Of a stretch of DNA of 64,000 nt, positions 29,651 through 41,227 are shown one piece after another. The stretch is from an uncultured Gammaproteobacteria bacterium (lineage in GTDB: Bacteria; Pseudomonadota; Gammaproteobacteria; Arenicellales; JAANXG01). The position numbers and the translations under genes were made by a program. The notes beneath the pieces are model-generated. The model had not been told where the DNA came from. It saw only the letters and a list, made by a program, of their open reading frames with translations, and searched no databases. Location of the stretch: positions 1-64,000 of the forward strand of contig CAMYKW010000008.1 in assembly GCA_947259175.1 (NCBI GenBank). Direction: 5' to 3'. Position 1 is the first letter of the stretch. Every line of letters begins with the position of its first letter.

Positions 29651-30310
29651 ATGCGCCAGGCGCTGGACACCGGACTTGCGGCGCTGGGGTTGCAGCTGGA
29701 TCAGTCGTCGCGGCAGCGGCTCATCGATTACCTCGGCCTGCTCGAGCGCTGGAATACTGTGTTCAACTTGACCGCCATTCGCGACCCGGAGGCAATGGTT
29801 CCCTGGCACCTTTTGGACAGCCTGGCGATTTCGCCTTATGTTCTAGGTTCCCGGCTGCTGGACGTCGGTACCGGAGCGGGGCTGCCCGGGATCCCTTTGG
29901 CGATCGCTCATCCGGAGATCTCGGTTGCTCTTCTGGACAGCCGACGCAAACGCATTCAGTTTCTAATCCAGGCGGTTGCGGCCCTCGAGCTTGGGAATGC
30001 GAGCATCGTGCACCGGCGTGCCGAGCAATACCGGCCGCAACAGAAATTTGATACGCTAGTCTCTCGCGCGTTTGGCGCACTGCCAGATTTGCTGGCGGTG
30101 GCAGGCCACCTGTGCCGTCGGGACGGCAGAATTCTGGTGCTGAAGGGCAGGCACCCGCAGGGTGAACTGGATCAGCTGCCCGGAAACAGCGCAGAAATAA
30201 TAGATGTCTTACCGTTGCGAGTGCCGCTTCTCGGCGCTGCTCGTCACCTGGTGATATTACGCCCGGTGTCCACGGACGCGGACGAGTCCGGGGCAGACAG
30301 CCCACAATAA
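29651..30310 (+). CDS. rsmG: 16S rRNA (guanine527-N7)-methyltransferase
   Basis: SAM-dependent enzyme (formerly GidB) that methylates G527 in the 530 loop of 16S rRNA; its loss in other species gives low-level streptomycin resistance. SAM-binding LDVGTGAGLPGIPLA, the target-binding LLDSRRKRIQFL and VSRAFGALPDLL motifs, and LKGRHP are present. The ATG at 29651 gives 219 residues and the family N-terminus; an upstream GTG at 29606 would add 15 residues. It is 15 bases before parA. Confidence 0.95.
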   Translation: MRQALDTGLAALGLQLDQSSRQRLIDYLGLLERWNTVFNLTAIRDPEAMVPWHLLDSLAISPYVLGSRLLDVGTGAGLPGIPLAIAHPEISVALLDSRRKRIQFLIQAVAALELGNASIVHRRAEQYRPQQKFDTLVSRAFGALPDLLAVAGHLCRRDGRILVLKGRHPQGELDQLPGNSAEIIDVLPLRVPLLGAARHLVILRPVSTDADESGADSPQ

Positions 30311-30325
30311 GAGTGTGTGCCAACC

Positions 30326-31096
30326 ATGGGGAAAATCGTCGCAGTCGCCAACCAAAAAGGGGGTGTGGGCAAGACCACCACCGGCATCAATCTTGCCGCC
30401 TCCCTGGCCGCGGAAGCTAAGCGCGCGGTCTTGCTGGTGGACATCGATCCGCAGGGGAATGCGACCGTAGGCAGCGGCGTGGACAAGGACGCAGTCGAAA
30501 AATCCGTTTATGACCTGTTGCTGCAGAATGCTGAGATTGTAGAGGTGCAGGTCTCTTCCGAGGCAGGGTACGACCTCATCCCCGCAAACGGAGATCTTGC
30601 CGGGGCCCAGGTGGAGCTGGTCAACGAAATCGGCCGCGAACTGCGGTTGCGCATGGCGCTGGAGCAGGTTCGTGACGACTACGACTACATCCTCATCGAC
30701 TGTCCCCCCGCCCTGAATATATTGACCATCAACGCCCTGGTGGCGTCGGACACGGTGATCATCCCGATGCAGTGCGAGTACTTTGCGCTCGAGGGGCTGA
30801 CCGCGCTGGTCAATACCATCAGCAAAATCCGCCAGCTGCTGAATCCGCGGTTGCGTATCGAGGGCCTGCTGCGGACCATGTTCGACGGGCGCAATACGCT
30901 GGCCAATGAGGTGTCAGACCAATTACAGCAGCACTTCGGCGACAAGGTTTATCGTACGATCATTCCGCGCAACGTACGCCTGGCGGAAGCCCCCAGTTAC
31001 GGTAGGCCGGTGATGTATTACGACAAGAGCTCAAAGGGAGCCCAGGCCTACCTGGAGCTCGCAGGTGAAATAATCAGACGGGACGAGGCGGCATGA
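30326..31096 (+). CDS. parA: Chromosome partitioning ATPase ParA (Soj)
   Basis: 256-residue deviant-Walker ATPase that binds DNA non-specifically and moves ParB-parS complexes. Walker A KGGVGKTTTGINLAA, DIDPQGNATVGSG, LIDCPPALNILTINAL and the PRNVRLAEAPSYGRPV segment are typical of chromosomal ParA. The ATG at 30326 is used; a GTG at 30317 is three codons earlier. It overlaps parB by four bases. Confidence 0.96.
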   Translation: MGKIVAVANQKGGVGKTTTGINLAASLAAEAKRAVLLVDIDPQGNATVGSGVDKDAVEKSVYDLLLQNAEIVEVQVSSEAGYDLIPANGDLAGAQVELVNEIGRELRLRMALEQVRDDYDYILIDCPPALNILTINALVASDTVIIPMQCEYFALEGLTALVNTISKIRQLLNPRLRIEGLLRTMFDGRNTLANEVSDQLQQHFGDKVYRTIIPRNVRLAEAPSYGRPVMYYDKSSKGAQAYLELAGEIIRRDEAA

Positions 31097-31956
31097 GCAC
31101 GGCAAAAAAGAAACGACTTGGGCGAGGCCTGGACGCTTTGTTGGGGGACCTCACGGACAGCGGCGGCGGCCGGCACAAGGAGGCAGAGCTCCGGGATCTG
31201 CCCATCGACCTGATGGAGCGCGGTCGCTACCAGCCCCGCACCCACATGAATAAAGCGGCGCTGGAGGAGCTGGCGCAGTCGATCAAGGCCCAAGGGGTGT
31301 TGCAACCGGTCGTAGTTCGCCCGCTGCCGGGGGAGAGGTTTGAAATTATCGCCGGTGAACGGCGCTGGCGGGCGGCGCAACTCGCCGGCCTGGAGTCGGT
31401 GCCGGTCGTGGTCCGAGCGATCCCCGACGACGCCGCGTTGGCCATTGCGCTGATAGAAAATATTCAGCGGGAAAACTTGAATCCGGTGGAGGAGGCCAAT
31501 GGCCTGCAGCGTTTGCTGGATGAGTTCGGCCTCACCCATCAGCAGGTCGCGGACACGATCGGGCGTTCACGAGCTGCGGTGACCAACCTGCTGCGCCTGC
31601 TCACCCTTAATCCGCTGTGCAAGAAGCTTCTTGAGCAAGAGCAGCTGGAGATGGGACATGCCCGCGCGCTGTTGGCGCTCTCCGGCGCTGACCAGGACGC
31701 TGCGGCGAAAGAAGTGGCGGCCAAGGGCCTGTCTGTGCGCCAGACCGAAGCCCTGGTGCGGCGCTGGCAACAGTCGCGCGGCGCGCGCAAGCCCGCGGTC
31801 GTGAAACCGAACGCCGATATCCAGCGCCTGCAACAGCAGTTGTCCGAACGGCTCGCCGCCAAGGTGTCGATAAAGGACCGCGGCGGGAGTGGACAGGTGG
31901 TGATCCAGTACCATAATTTGGACCAGCTCGACGGGATTTTGGAGCGGATCAAATAA
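31093..31956 (+). CDS. parB: Chromosome partitioning protein ParB (Spo0J)
   Basis: 287-residue CTP-dependent clamp that loads at parS. It begins with the typical KKKRLGRGLDALLGD, followed by the CTPase/arginine patch GERRWRAAQLAG, ENIQRENLNPVEEA, the helix-turn-helix HQQVADTIGRSRAAVTNLLRLL, and a C-terminal dimerisation domain ending LDGILERIK. Two matching parS-like sites are in this window at 14022 and 14054. Confidence 0.96.
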   Translation: MSTAKKKRLGRGLDALLGDLTDSGGGRHKEAELRDLPIDLMERGRYQPRTHMNKAALEELAQSIKAQGVLQPVVVRPLPGERFEIIAGERRWRAAQLAGLESVPVVVRAIPDDAALAIALIENIQRENLNPVEEANGLQRLLDEFGLTHQQVADTIGRSRAAVTNLLRLLTLNPLCKKLLEQEQLEMGHARALLALSGADQDAAAKEVAAKGLSVRQTEALVRRWQQSRGARKPAVVKPNADIQRLQQQLSERLAAKVSIKDRGGSGQVVIQYHNLDQLDGILERIK

Positions 31957-31996
31957 CCGGTCTGCGGATCCGATCGCGTTCGCCATGGTTACCGTG

Positions 31997-32026
31997 TTGA
32001 CCGTCCCATGCCTGGTCTATTAAACT
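31997..32026 (+). promoter_or_regulatory. Promoter candidate for the atp operon
   Basis: -35 box TTGACC (31997-32002), 18-base spacer, -10 box TAAACT (32021-32026), in the gap between parB and atpI. Confidence 0.5.
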
Positions 32027-32137
32027 GCCTCGGCTTTGCTGCGGTGCAGCTAAACGCGCGCCGCTACCGGGCCCAATGCGTTGCTAACAGACGGCCTGAG
32101 CGGCCGTGTTGTCGTTTTTGACGGGGCCGCGGCGGCT

Positions 32138-32545
32138 GTGTCCAGGTTGCAAACGAAACCGCACGCGCTGTCAACGGTCAGGCGAATCCTGGTCGCGCAA
32201 CTAGGTATTACTTTCGCCTTGGCGTTGGCCCTTGTTCTCTACGGGCGCATCGCCGCATATTCGGCACTGCTCGGAGGGATGATTTACACCATCGCCAATA
32301 CGTACGCAGGGTGGCGCATATTTTCGCGCAAGCAAGGCGATTCAGTGCACGGCGAGCTTTACAACTTTTATCGCGCCGAGTTCGGGAAGTTGGTAATGAT
32401 CGGCGCCCTGTGCGCGGCAACGTTCGCCGCGATCGAGGCGATCAGCGTGATCGCGTTTGTTGGCGGTTGTGTCGCGGCAATGGTCGCCGGCGTGGTAGGC
32501 GCGAGCTTCGAGCCAGCGAATTGCGCGCCGCCCAGACAAAAGTAA
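32138..32545 (+). CDS. atpI: ATP synthase subunit I
   Basis: Small membrane protein with four predicted helices (from about residues 10, 38, 78 and 100 of the 135), thought to help assemble the c-ring. Position directly before atpB identifies it; the sequence is poorly conserved, as usual. There is no ATG near the N-terminus: GTG at 32138 gives the family length, and a TTG at 32081 would add 19 residues. Confidence 0.82.
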   Translation: MSRLQTKPHALSTVRRILVAQLGITFALALALVLYGRIAAYSALLGGMIYTIANTYAGWRIFSRKQGDSVHGELYNFYRAEFGKLVMIGALCAATFAAIEAISVIAFVGGCVAAMVAGVVGASFEPANCAPPRQK

Positions 32546-33427
<882 letters not shown>

Positions 33428-33472
33428 GACGGTTTTTCAATCTCACCTGAAACTTCAGATTAGGAGAATAAG

Positions 33473-33709
33473 ATGGAAACAGCATTGCTCTACGTTGCCG
33501 GCGCGGTCCTTCTGGGCCTGGCCGGTGTCGGTGTGGGTGTCGGTGTTGGCGTGTTGGGAGCGCGGTTTCTCGAAGGCATCGCCCGCCAGCCGGAGCTTCT
33601 GCCGATGCTTCGTACTCAGTTCTTTATCGTCATGGGGCTCGTTGACGCGATCCCGATCATCGGTGTCGCGATCTCGTTGTACATCCTGTTCGCAGTGGTG
33701 GGCGGTTAG
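33473..33709 (+). CDS. atpE: ATP synthase Fo subunit c
   Basis: 78-residue hairpin proteolipid of the rotor ring. Helix 1 contains a very regular [10 protein letters not shown] run, the loop is [11 protein letters not shown], and helix 2 has the proton-binding Asp in [11 protein letters not shown]. The lack of the Na+-ligand pattern suggests proton coupling. Confidence 0.97.
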   Translation: METALLYVAGAVLLGLAGVGVGVGVGVLGARFLEGIARQPELLPMLRTQFFIVMGLVDAIPIIGVAISLYILFAVVGG

Positions 33710-33747
33710 ACAAGGCGAATTATAGTTTTGAGTTATAGGAGCCGGCC

Positions 33748-34218
33748 ATGAATATCAACCTGACTCTGATCGGGCAGTCGATTGCTTTCGCCCTGTTTGT
33801 CTGGTTTTGCATGAAGTTTATATGGCCCCCGATCATGAACGCGCTGGAGCAGCGGAAGAAGACCATCGCTGATGGACTGGCCGCCGGGGAACGCGGCAAG
33901 CGCGAGCAAGAGCTCGGTGAGCAGCGCGCCACCGAGGTGATCAAAGAGGCCAAGGGCAAGGCTGCCGAAGTGATAGCGAGCGCCGAAAAGCGCGGTGCCG
34001 AGATCGTCGAACAGGCGAAAAACGACGCCAAGACGGAAGGTGAGCGGATTGTCGCCGCCGCCCGCGCCGATATTGAGCAGGAGGCTCAGCGGGCGCGCGA
34101 GGCGCTGCGCACCGAGGTCGCGGCACTGGCCACCGCCGGGGCCGAGCAGATCCTGGGTCGAGAAGTCGACGCCGGCGCACATGCCGAGATGCTCGATGAA
34201 CTGGCGACCCAGCTTTAG
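33748..34218 (+). CDS. atpF: ATP synthase Fo subunit b
   Basis: 156 residues: one N-terminal membrane helix (about 5-27, ending WFCMKFIWPPI) and a long charged coiled coil forming the peripheral stalk with delta. E. coli b is also 156 residues. Encoded between c and delta in the standard order. Confidence 0.96.
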   Translation: MNINLTLIGQSIAFALFVWFCMKFIWPPIMNALEQRKKTIADGLAAGERGKREQELGEQRATEVIKEAKGKAAEVIASAEKRGAEIVEQAKNDAKTEGERIVAAARADIEQEAQRAREALRTEVAALATAGAEQILGREVDAGAHAEMLDELATQL

Positions 34219-34230
34219 CGGAGAGTTTCA

Positions 34231-34767
34231 TTGAGCGAGCACCACACCATCGCCCGTCCCTACGCGCAAGCGGTATTTGAGCTGGCCAGGGACGCGAACG
34301 ACTATCAGTCCTGGTCACAGGCGCTGGCATGGTTGGCAGCGCTGGCGGCCAATTCCGAAATCCGCGAGCTGGTGCAAAACCCGCGCGTAGATCGCCCTGC
34401 TCTGATACAGCTTATCGAAGACATCTGCCAAGACAAGTTGTTTCCCGAGGCGAAGAGCTTTCTACGTCTGATCATCGCGAACGATCGGTTTTTCAGCCTG
34501 CCGGCCATAGCCACTCAGTTCGAAACCATGCGGGCCGAAGCCGAGGGCACCATCCAGGCGGAGCTGATTACGGCGCAGTTGGTGACCGATGACCAACGGA
34601 CCAAAATCACCGCATCGTTGTCGCGGCGACTGGGGCGTGAGGTCACCCTGCGGGTGACCGAGGATGCGGCGCTGATCGGCGGCGCCGTGCTGCGCGCCGG
34701 AGACATGGTGATCGACGCCTCGGTTAAGGGCCGGCTGCAAAAACTGGCCGCCAACCTGGCACATTAG
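34231..34767 (+). CDS. atpH: ATP synthase F1 subunit delta
   Basis: 178-residue peripheral-stalk subunit linking b to the F1 head. It starts with the characteristic IARPYAQAVFELA and ends with the VDASVKGRLQKLA signature. The start codon is TTG at 34231 with GGAGAG upstream, 12 bases after atpF. Confidence 0.95.
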   Translation: MSEHHTIARPYAQAVFELARDANDYQSWSQALAWLAALAANSEIRELVQNPRVDRPALIQLIEDICQDKLFPEAKSFLRLIIANDRFFSLPAIATQFETMRAEAEGTIQAELITAQLVTDDQRTKITASLSRRLGREVTLRVTEDAALIGGAVLRAGDMVIDASVKGRLQKLAANLAH

Positions 34768-34811
34768 AGAACAACTGGGGAACCCGCACCCAACACTTTT
34801 GAGGAATAGTT

Positions 34812-36359
34812 ATGACCACCCAGCTGAACCCATCTGAAATCAGCGAACTGATCAAAGAGCGGATAAAGAGCTTTGAAGCGGTCGCCGAGGCGCGCACCGA
34901 AGGCACGGTTGTCAGTCTGACCGACGGCATCACGCGAATCCATGGACTTGCCGATGCGATGCAGGGGGAGATGCTGGAATTCCCGGGAGAGACTTACGGG
35001 CTGGCGCTGAACCTCGAGCGGGACTCGGTCGGCGCGGTGATACTGGGTGATTACGAACACATCTCCGAAGGCGACACCGTGAAGTGCACCGGGCGTATCC
35101 TCGAAGTGCCGGTCGGCGAGGGCCTGATCGGCCGCGTGGTGGACTCTCTTGGGGCGCCGGTGGATGCCAAGGGGCCCATTCAGGCGGCGCAGACGTCGCC
35201 GATTGAAAAAGTGGCGCCGGGCGTGATCACGCGCCAGTCGGTCAGCCAACCGGTGCAGACCGGGCTGAAATCTGTGGACTCGATGGTGCCCATTGGCCGT
35301 GGACAACGGGAGCTGATTATCGGTGACCGGCAGACCGGCAAGACCGCGGTCGCCATCGACACCATCATCAATCAAAAAGGAAAAGACCTGGTCTGCATCT
35401 ACGTCGCGGTCGGCCAAAAGGCGTCGTCCATCGCCAATGTCGTACACAAGCTCGAAGAGCACGGCGCGATGGATCACACCATCGTGGTTGCGGCGGCAGC
35501 CTCCGATTCCGCGGCGATGCAATACATCGCCCCTTACTCGGGATGTGCCATGGGAGAGTACTTCCGCGACCGAGGACAGGATGCGCTGATTATCTACGAC
35601 GACCTCACCAAGCAGGCCTGGGCCTATCGCCAAGTGTCGCTGTTGCTGCGCCGCCCCCCCGGCCGCGAAGCCTATCCCGGCGATGTTTTTTACTTGCACT
35701 CGCGGCTGCTCGAACGCGCCGCGCGGGTGAATGCGGAGTACGTGGAAAAGGAGACCGGGGGCGAAGTAAAAGGCCGCACCGGTTCACTGACCGCGCTGCC
35801 TATCATCGAGACCCAGGCGGGGGACGTATCGGCGTTTGTGCCGACCAACGTGATCTCAATCACCGATGGCCAAATTTACCTGGAGTCGGACCTGTTCAAC
35901 GCCGGTATCCGTCCGGCCATAAATGCCGGCCTGTCGGTGTCCCGCGTAGGCGGCGCGGCGCAGACCAATCTGATCAAAAAACTCGGCGGCGGCGTGCGGC
36001 TGGCGCTGGCCCAGTACCGTGAACTGGCGGCTTTTTCGCAATTCGCGTCGGACCTGGATGAGGCTACGCGCAAGCAGCTTGAGCGCGGCCAGCGTGTTAC
36101 CGAGTTGATGAAGCAAAAACAGTACTCACCGATGTCGGTGGCGCAGATGGCGGTGGTGTTGTTTTCCGCTAACGAGGGCTATCTGGATGATGTGGAAGTC
36201 GACAAGGTGGTCGATTTTGAGGCGGCGCTTCAGGCCTACATCAAGGCCGAGCACGGCGGACTGCTGGACAGCATGAACGAAACTCCGGAGTACAACGACG
36301 ACGTCGCGCAGGCGCTGCACGCAGCGCTGAAGGCGTTCAAGGACCATGGGTCCTGGTAA
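34812..36359 (+). CDS. atpA: ATP synthase F1 subunit alpha
   Basis: 515 residues; non-catalytic nucleotide-binding subunit. Starts with [14 protein letters not shown], Walker A is [15 protein letters not shown], with the [29 protein letters not shown]-type region split here by normal variation and the C-terminal [11 protein letters not shown] segment. Standard length (E. coli 513). Confidence 0.98.
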   Translation: MTTQLNPSEISELIKERIKSFEAVAEARTEGTVVSLTDGITRIHGLADAMQGEMLEFPGETYGLALNLERDSVGAVILGDYEHISEGDTVKCTGRILEVPVGEGLIGRVVDSLGAPVDAKGPIQAAQTSPIEKVAPGVITRQSVSQPVQTGLKSVDSMVPIGRGQRELIIGDRQTGKTAVAIDTIINQKGKDLVCIYVAVGQKASSIANVVHKLEEHGAMDHTIVVAAAASDSAAMQYIAPYSGCAMGEYFRDRGQDALIIYDDLTKQAWAYRQVSLLLRRPPGREAYPGDVFYLHSRLLERAARVNAEYVEKETGGEVKGRTGSLTALPIIETQAGDVSAFVPTNVISITDGQIYLESDLFNAGIRPAINAGLSVSRVGGAAQTNLIKKLGGGVRLALAQYRELAAFSQFASDLDEATRKQLERGQRVTELMKQKQYSPMSVAQMAVVLFSANEGYLDDVEVDKVVDFEAALQAYIKAEHGGLLDSMNETPEYNDDVAQALHAALKAFKDHGSW

Positions 36360-36410
36360 CCCTGTGATGCGGTACGGAATTCTCAATGGGTATGGGTAGC
36401 GGGACGAGAT

Positions 36411-37271
36411 ATGGCCGGCGCTAAAGAAATTCGCACCAAGATTAAGAGTATTCAAAATACTCAGAAAATCACCAAGGCCATGGAGATGGTTGCCGCCAGC
36501 AAGATGCGCAGGGCGCAGGAGCGCATGCAGGCGGCGCGCCCCTATGCACAAAAGATGCGCAACGTCGTCGCGCACCTGGCCCGCGCCCATCCTGAGTACA
36601 GGCACCCCTTCGTTGTCGAGCGCGGCGCCAAACGGGTGGGGCTGGTGATCGTGTCTACGGACCGGGGTTTGTGTGGCGGACTCAATGTCAACCTGTTCCG
36701 CGCGGTGTTGTCGACCATGGAGGAATGGCACGACAAAGGTGCGGAGATTGCCCTCGCCACAATCGGCAGCAAGGCGCTGGGTTTTTTCAAGCGCCTCGGC
36801 GGCAATATCATCTCCGAGGCCTCGCAGCTTGGCGATGCCCCCGCGGTGACCGATCTGATCGGCGCGATCAAGGTGATGCTGGGCGCCTACGAGCAAGGCA
36901 AGCTCGATCGGCTGTTCCTGATTCACAATGACTTCGTCAACACCATGGTGCAAAGGCCGGAGATTCTACAGTTGTTACCGGTGCCACCGAGCGAAGAGCA
37001 GGAGTTACGGCATCACTGGGACTATCTGTATGAGCCGGACGCCAAAGACGTGCTGGACGTATTGTTCACGCGCTACATCGAGTCGCTGGTTTACCAGGGG
37101 GTGGTGGAGAACCTGGCCTGCGAGCAGGCGGCGCGCATGGTGGCGATGAAAGCGGCTTCTGACAACGCGGGCAACCTGATCGACGAGCTACAGCTTGCCT
37201 ACAACAAGGCACGCCAGGCCGCGATCACACAGGAGATTTCCGAGATCGTCGGCGGCGCGGCCGCAGTTTGA
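36411..37271 (+). CDS. atpG: ATP synthase F1 subunit gamma
   Basis: 286-residue central rotor shaft. Family ends are clear: [20 protein letters not shown] at the N-terminus and the C-terminal helix [17 protein letters not shown] with [23 protein letters not shown] is the conserved middle motif. Confidence 0.97.
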   Translation: MAGAKEIRTKIKSIQNTQKITKAMEMVAASKMRRAQERMQAARPYAQKMRNVVAHLARAHPEYRHPFVVERGAKRVGLVIVSTDRGLCGGLNVNLFRAVLSTMEEWHDKGAEIALATIGSKALGFFKRLGGNIISEASQLGDAPAVTDLIGAIKVMLGAYEQGKLDRLFLIHNDFVNTMVQRPEILQLLPVPPSEEQELRHHWDYLYEPDAKDVLDVLFTRYIESLVYQGVVENLACEQAARMVAMKAASDNAGNLIDELQLAYNKARQAAITQEISEIVGGAAAV

Positions 37272-38763
<1,492 letters not shown>

Positions 38764-38782
38764 CTGAGAGGGGAAGGTACGC

Positions 38783-39208
38783 ATGGCCATGACAATCCAC
38801 GTCGACATTGCCAGCGCTGAAGAGGAAATTCATTCCGGGCCTGCTACGGTGGTGTATGCGCCCGCGGAAATGGGCGAGATAGGGATATACCCGCGCCACG
38901 CACCGCTGTTGAGCCGTCTCAAGCCGGGCGAAGTTCGCGTTCAGACCCAATCGGGGGAGGAGCTGTTCTTTTTTGTCTCCGGAGGCCTGTTGGAGGTCCA
39001 GCCGCATGTGGTTACAGTGCTGGCGGATACCGCGATACGCGCCGCCGACCTCGACGAAGCAGCGGCGCAGGAAGCGCAGAAGCAGGCGGAACAACAGATG
39101 AGGGACCGCAAGTCGGACATTGATTACGCCAAGGCCAAGGCGGAGATGGTGCAGGCGGCGGCCCAGCTGCGCGCGATTCAAAAACTTCGTAAACGCGGCC
39201 GAGGCTGA
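38783..39208 (+). CDS. atpC: ATP synthase F1 subunit epsilon
   Basis: 141 residues: beta-sandwich with [23 protein letters not shown]-type core (Gly-Ile-Tyr-Pro-x-His motif), and a helical C-terminal arm that inhibits hydrolysis. Last gene of the operon; a perfect 9-bp GC hairpin follows the stop. Confidence 0.96.
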   Translation: MAMTIHVDIASAEEEIHSGPATVVYAPAEMGEIGIYPRHAPLLSRLKPGEVRVQTQSGEELFFFVSGGLLEVQPHVVTVLADTAIRAADLDEAAAQEAQKQAEQQMRDRKSDIDYAKAKAEMVQAAAQLRAIQKLRKRGRG

Positions 39209-39212
39209 TCCA

Positions 39213-39236
39213 GCGCGCAGCGCCGATGCTGCGCGC
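39213..39236 (+). terminator. Hairpin after atpC
   Basis: Perfect stem GCGCGCAGC (39213-39221) / GCTGCGCGC (39228-39236) with a six-base loop, five bases after the atpC stop. No U-tract follows, so it may protect mRNA ends rather than terminate. Confidence 0.4.
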
Positions 39237-39261
39237 AACCCGGAGACTTTGAAGTTTCGTA

Positions 39262-39747
39262 ATGTCAGCACCCATCAAGACCGACACGGTAGTCTCATTC
39301 ACTTATGTGATTCGCGATCCCAGCGGCGAGATCTGTGAGTACCGCGATCTCCCGTTGGCCTACATTCACGGCGGACACAGTCCGCTTTTCCCGCAGATAG
39401 AGCGCGCCCTGGACGGACAAACCGTGGGTCACCGAGCGGTCGTCACATTGAGCGCGGAGGAGGCGTTCGGAGAGCACGACCCCGCTTTGACCTTTGCTGA
39501 CGCGGTCGATAACGTGCCGGACGAATTACGTTATGTCGGCGCCGAGTTCGAAGCCGAAAATGAACAAGGTGAGCGCCGCCAGTTCCGCGTCACTAAGATT
39601 GAGGACGGCCTTTTGACCGTCGACGCGAACCATCCGTTGGCGGGCAAGGCGCTGACCTATGAGGTCACGGTGGTTGGTGTGCGCGAGGCCACCGAGGAAG
39701 AGTTGCGAGCCGGGCAGGCGGAACCGGATCTGTCGTCGCTGCGATAG
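39262..39747 (+). CDS. FKBP-type peptidyl-prolyl isomerase (SlyD-like)
   Basis: 161 residues, cytoplasmic. FKBP core with an inserted chaperone flap as in SlyD and FkpB: VVSFTYVIRDPSGEICEY, the IHGGHSPLFPQIERALDGQTVGH region and the AEEAFGEHDPALT motif. It lacks the metal-binding His/Cys-rich tail of SlyD. Located between atpC and glmU. Confidence 0.88.
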   Translation: MSAPIKTDTVVSFTYVIRDPSGEICEYRDLPLAYIHGGHSPLFPQIERALDGQTVGHRAVVTLSAEEAFGEHDPALTFADAVDNVPDELRYVGAEFEAENEQGERRQFRVTKIEDGLLTVDANHPLAGKALTYEVTVVGVREATEEELRAGQAEPDLSSLR

Positions 39748-39824
39748 ACGCCAAGTCTCGGCACGTCTCCCGTCCCGGTGGTATAGTGTTCGTCGCGACG
39801 AGCAGTCACCCTCCCGAAACAACT

Positions 39825-41195
39825 ATGAGCCTCGAAGTCATTATTCTCGCTGCCGGCAAGGGCAAGCGGATGCGATCCGGCCTGCCGAAGGTGTTGCACA
39901 CCCTGGCAGGCAAGCCGCTCATCAACCATGTGCTGGAAACCGCACGGGCGCTGGCGCCGCGGGCGATCCATGTGGTGTGCGGGCCGGACCACCAGGCGGT
40001 GCAGGCGGTGGCCGGCGGGGATCTGGTGCAGTGCGTGGTGCAGGCCGAGCAACTCGGCACCGGCCATGCGGTGTTGCAGGCGTTGCCGCAGGCCGGGCCG
40101 GAAGCGCTGGTGCTGGTACTGTATGCAGACGTTCCGCTGGTGAGCGGCGATACACTGCGCGCGGTCATCGACGGCGCCGCACAGGGCGCCCTGTCGCTGT
40201 TGACCGTAGTGGTGGACGACCCGGGCGGTTATGGTCGGATTCTGCGTGACGCACAGGGGCGCATCGCGGGCATCGTCGAGGAGCGCGATGCAAGCGACGA
40301 TCAGCGAAACATCAACGAGGTGAATACCGGCATTTTGGCGGCGTCGGCAAGGGCGCTGGAGGGGTGGCTGGCGCGTATCGGCGACGATAATGACCAGAAC
40401 GAGTTCTATCTGACTGACGTAGTCGCGCTCGCACGACAGGACGGGACGGCGATTCACGCTACCGCGGCGCCCGGCAAGGAAGAGGTGCTGGGCGTCAACA
40501 GCCGGCAAGATCTGGCGATCCTGGAGCGTGCCTATCAGCGCCGTATGGCACAGGCGCTGATGAGCCGGGGTGTGACCGTAATCGATCCCAACCGGCTCGA
40601 TGTTCGCGGTCGGATAACGGCGGGACGCGACTGTGCGCTGGATGTCAACGTGGTGCTGGAGGGAAATGTCGAGCTGGGCGACCGGGTCACCATCGGCCCG
40701 AATAATGTGATCCGGGACTCAACGATAGGCGATGACGTGGTGGTGCTCGCGAATTGCGTCATTGAGCAGGCGAGCATCGCTGCCGGCGTCCGCATCGGTC
40801 CCTTCGCCAGAATTCGACCCGGAACCCGAGTGCAACAGCAGGTCCATATCGGCAACTTCGTGGAGATCAAGAACAGTGAGCTTCGCACAGGCGCAAAGGT
40901 GAACCACCTGAGTTATGTGGGCGACACCACGGTGGGACGAAACACCAATATTGGCGCCGGGGTCATCACCTGCAACTACGACGGAGCGCACAAACACCGA
41001 ACCGAAATCGGGGATGATGTGTTTATCGGCTCCAACTGCCAGCTGGTTGCCCCGGTGACAATTGATCAGGGCGCAACTATCGGCGCGGGGTCGACGATAA
41101 CCAATGATGTGCCGGAGAGGACGCTCGCGGTCACACGGGCACGGCAGCGACATGTTGCCGGATGGCGGCGGCCAAGCAAGGACGGCAAGCGTTAG
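39825..41195 (+). CDS. glmU: Bifunctional UDP-GlcNAc pyrophosphorylase / glucosamine-1-phosphate acetyltransferase
   Basis: Makes UDP-GlcNAc for peptidoglycan and LPS. 456 residues, identical in length to E. coli. N-terminal uridyltransferase with LAAGKGKRMRS, and GTGHAVLQALP; C-terminal left-handed beta-helix of hexapeptide repeats (about 250-430) with the acetyl-CoA site. The ATG at 39825 gives the usual MSLEVIILAAGKG-like start. It ends 32 bases before glmS, which makes its precursor. Confidence 0.97.
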   Translation: MSLEVIILAAGKGKRMRSGLPKVLHTLAGKPLINHVLETARALAPRAIHVVCGPDHQAVQAVAGGDLVQCVVQAEQLGTGHAVLQALPQAGPEALVLVLYADVPLVSGDTLRAVIDGAAQGALSLLTVVVDDPGGYGRILRDAQGRIAGIVEERDASDDQRNINEVNTGILAASARALEGWLARIGDDNDQNEFYLTDVVALARQDGTAIHATAAPGKEEVLGVNSRQDLAILERAYQRRMAQALMSRGVTVIDPNRLDVRGRITAGRDCALDVNVVLEGNVELGDRVTIGPNNVIRDSTIGDDVVVLANCVIEQASIAAGVRIGPFARIRPGTRVQQQVHIGNFVEIKNSELRTGAKVNHLSYVGDTTVGRNTNIGAGVITCNYDGAHKHRTEIGDDVFIGSNCQLVAPVTIDQGATIGAGSTITNDVPERTLAVTRARQRHVAGWRRPSKDGKR

Positions 41196-41227
41196 CGTCG
41201 TCGCGTGATGACCATGGGAGCTTCAAT

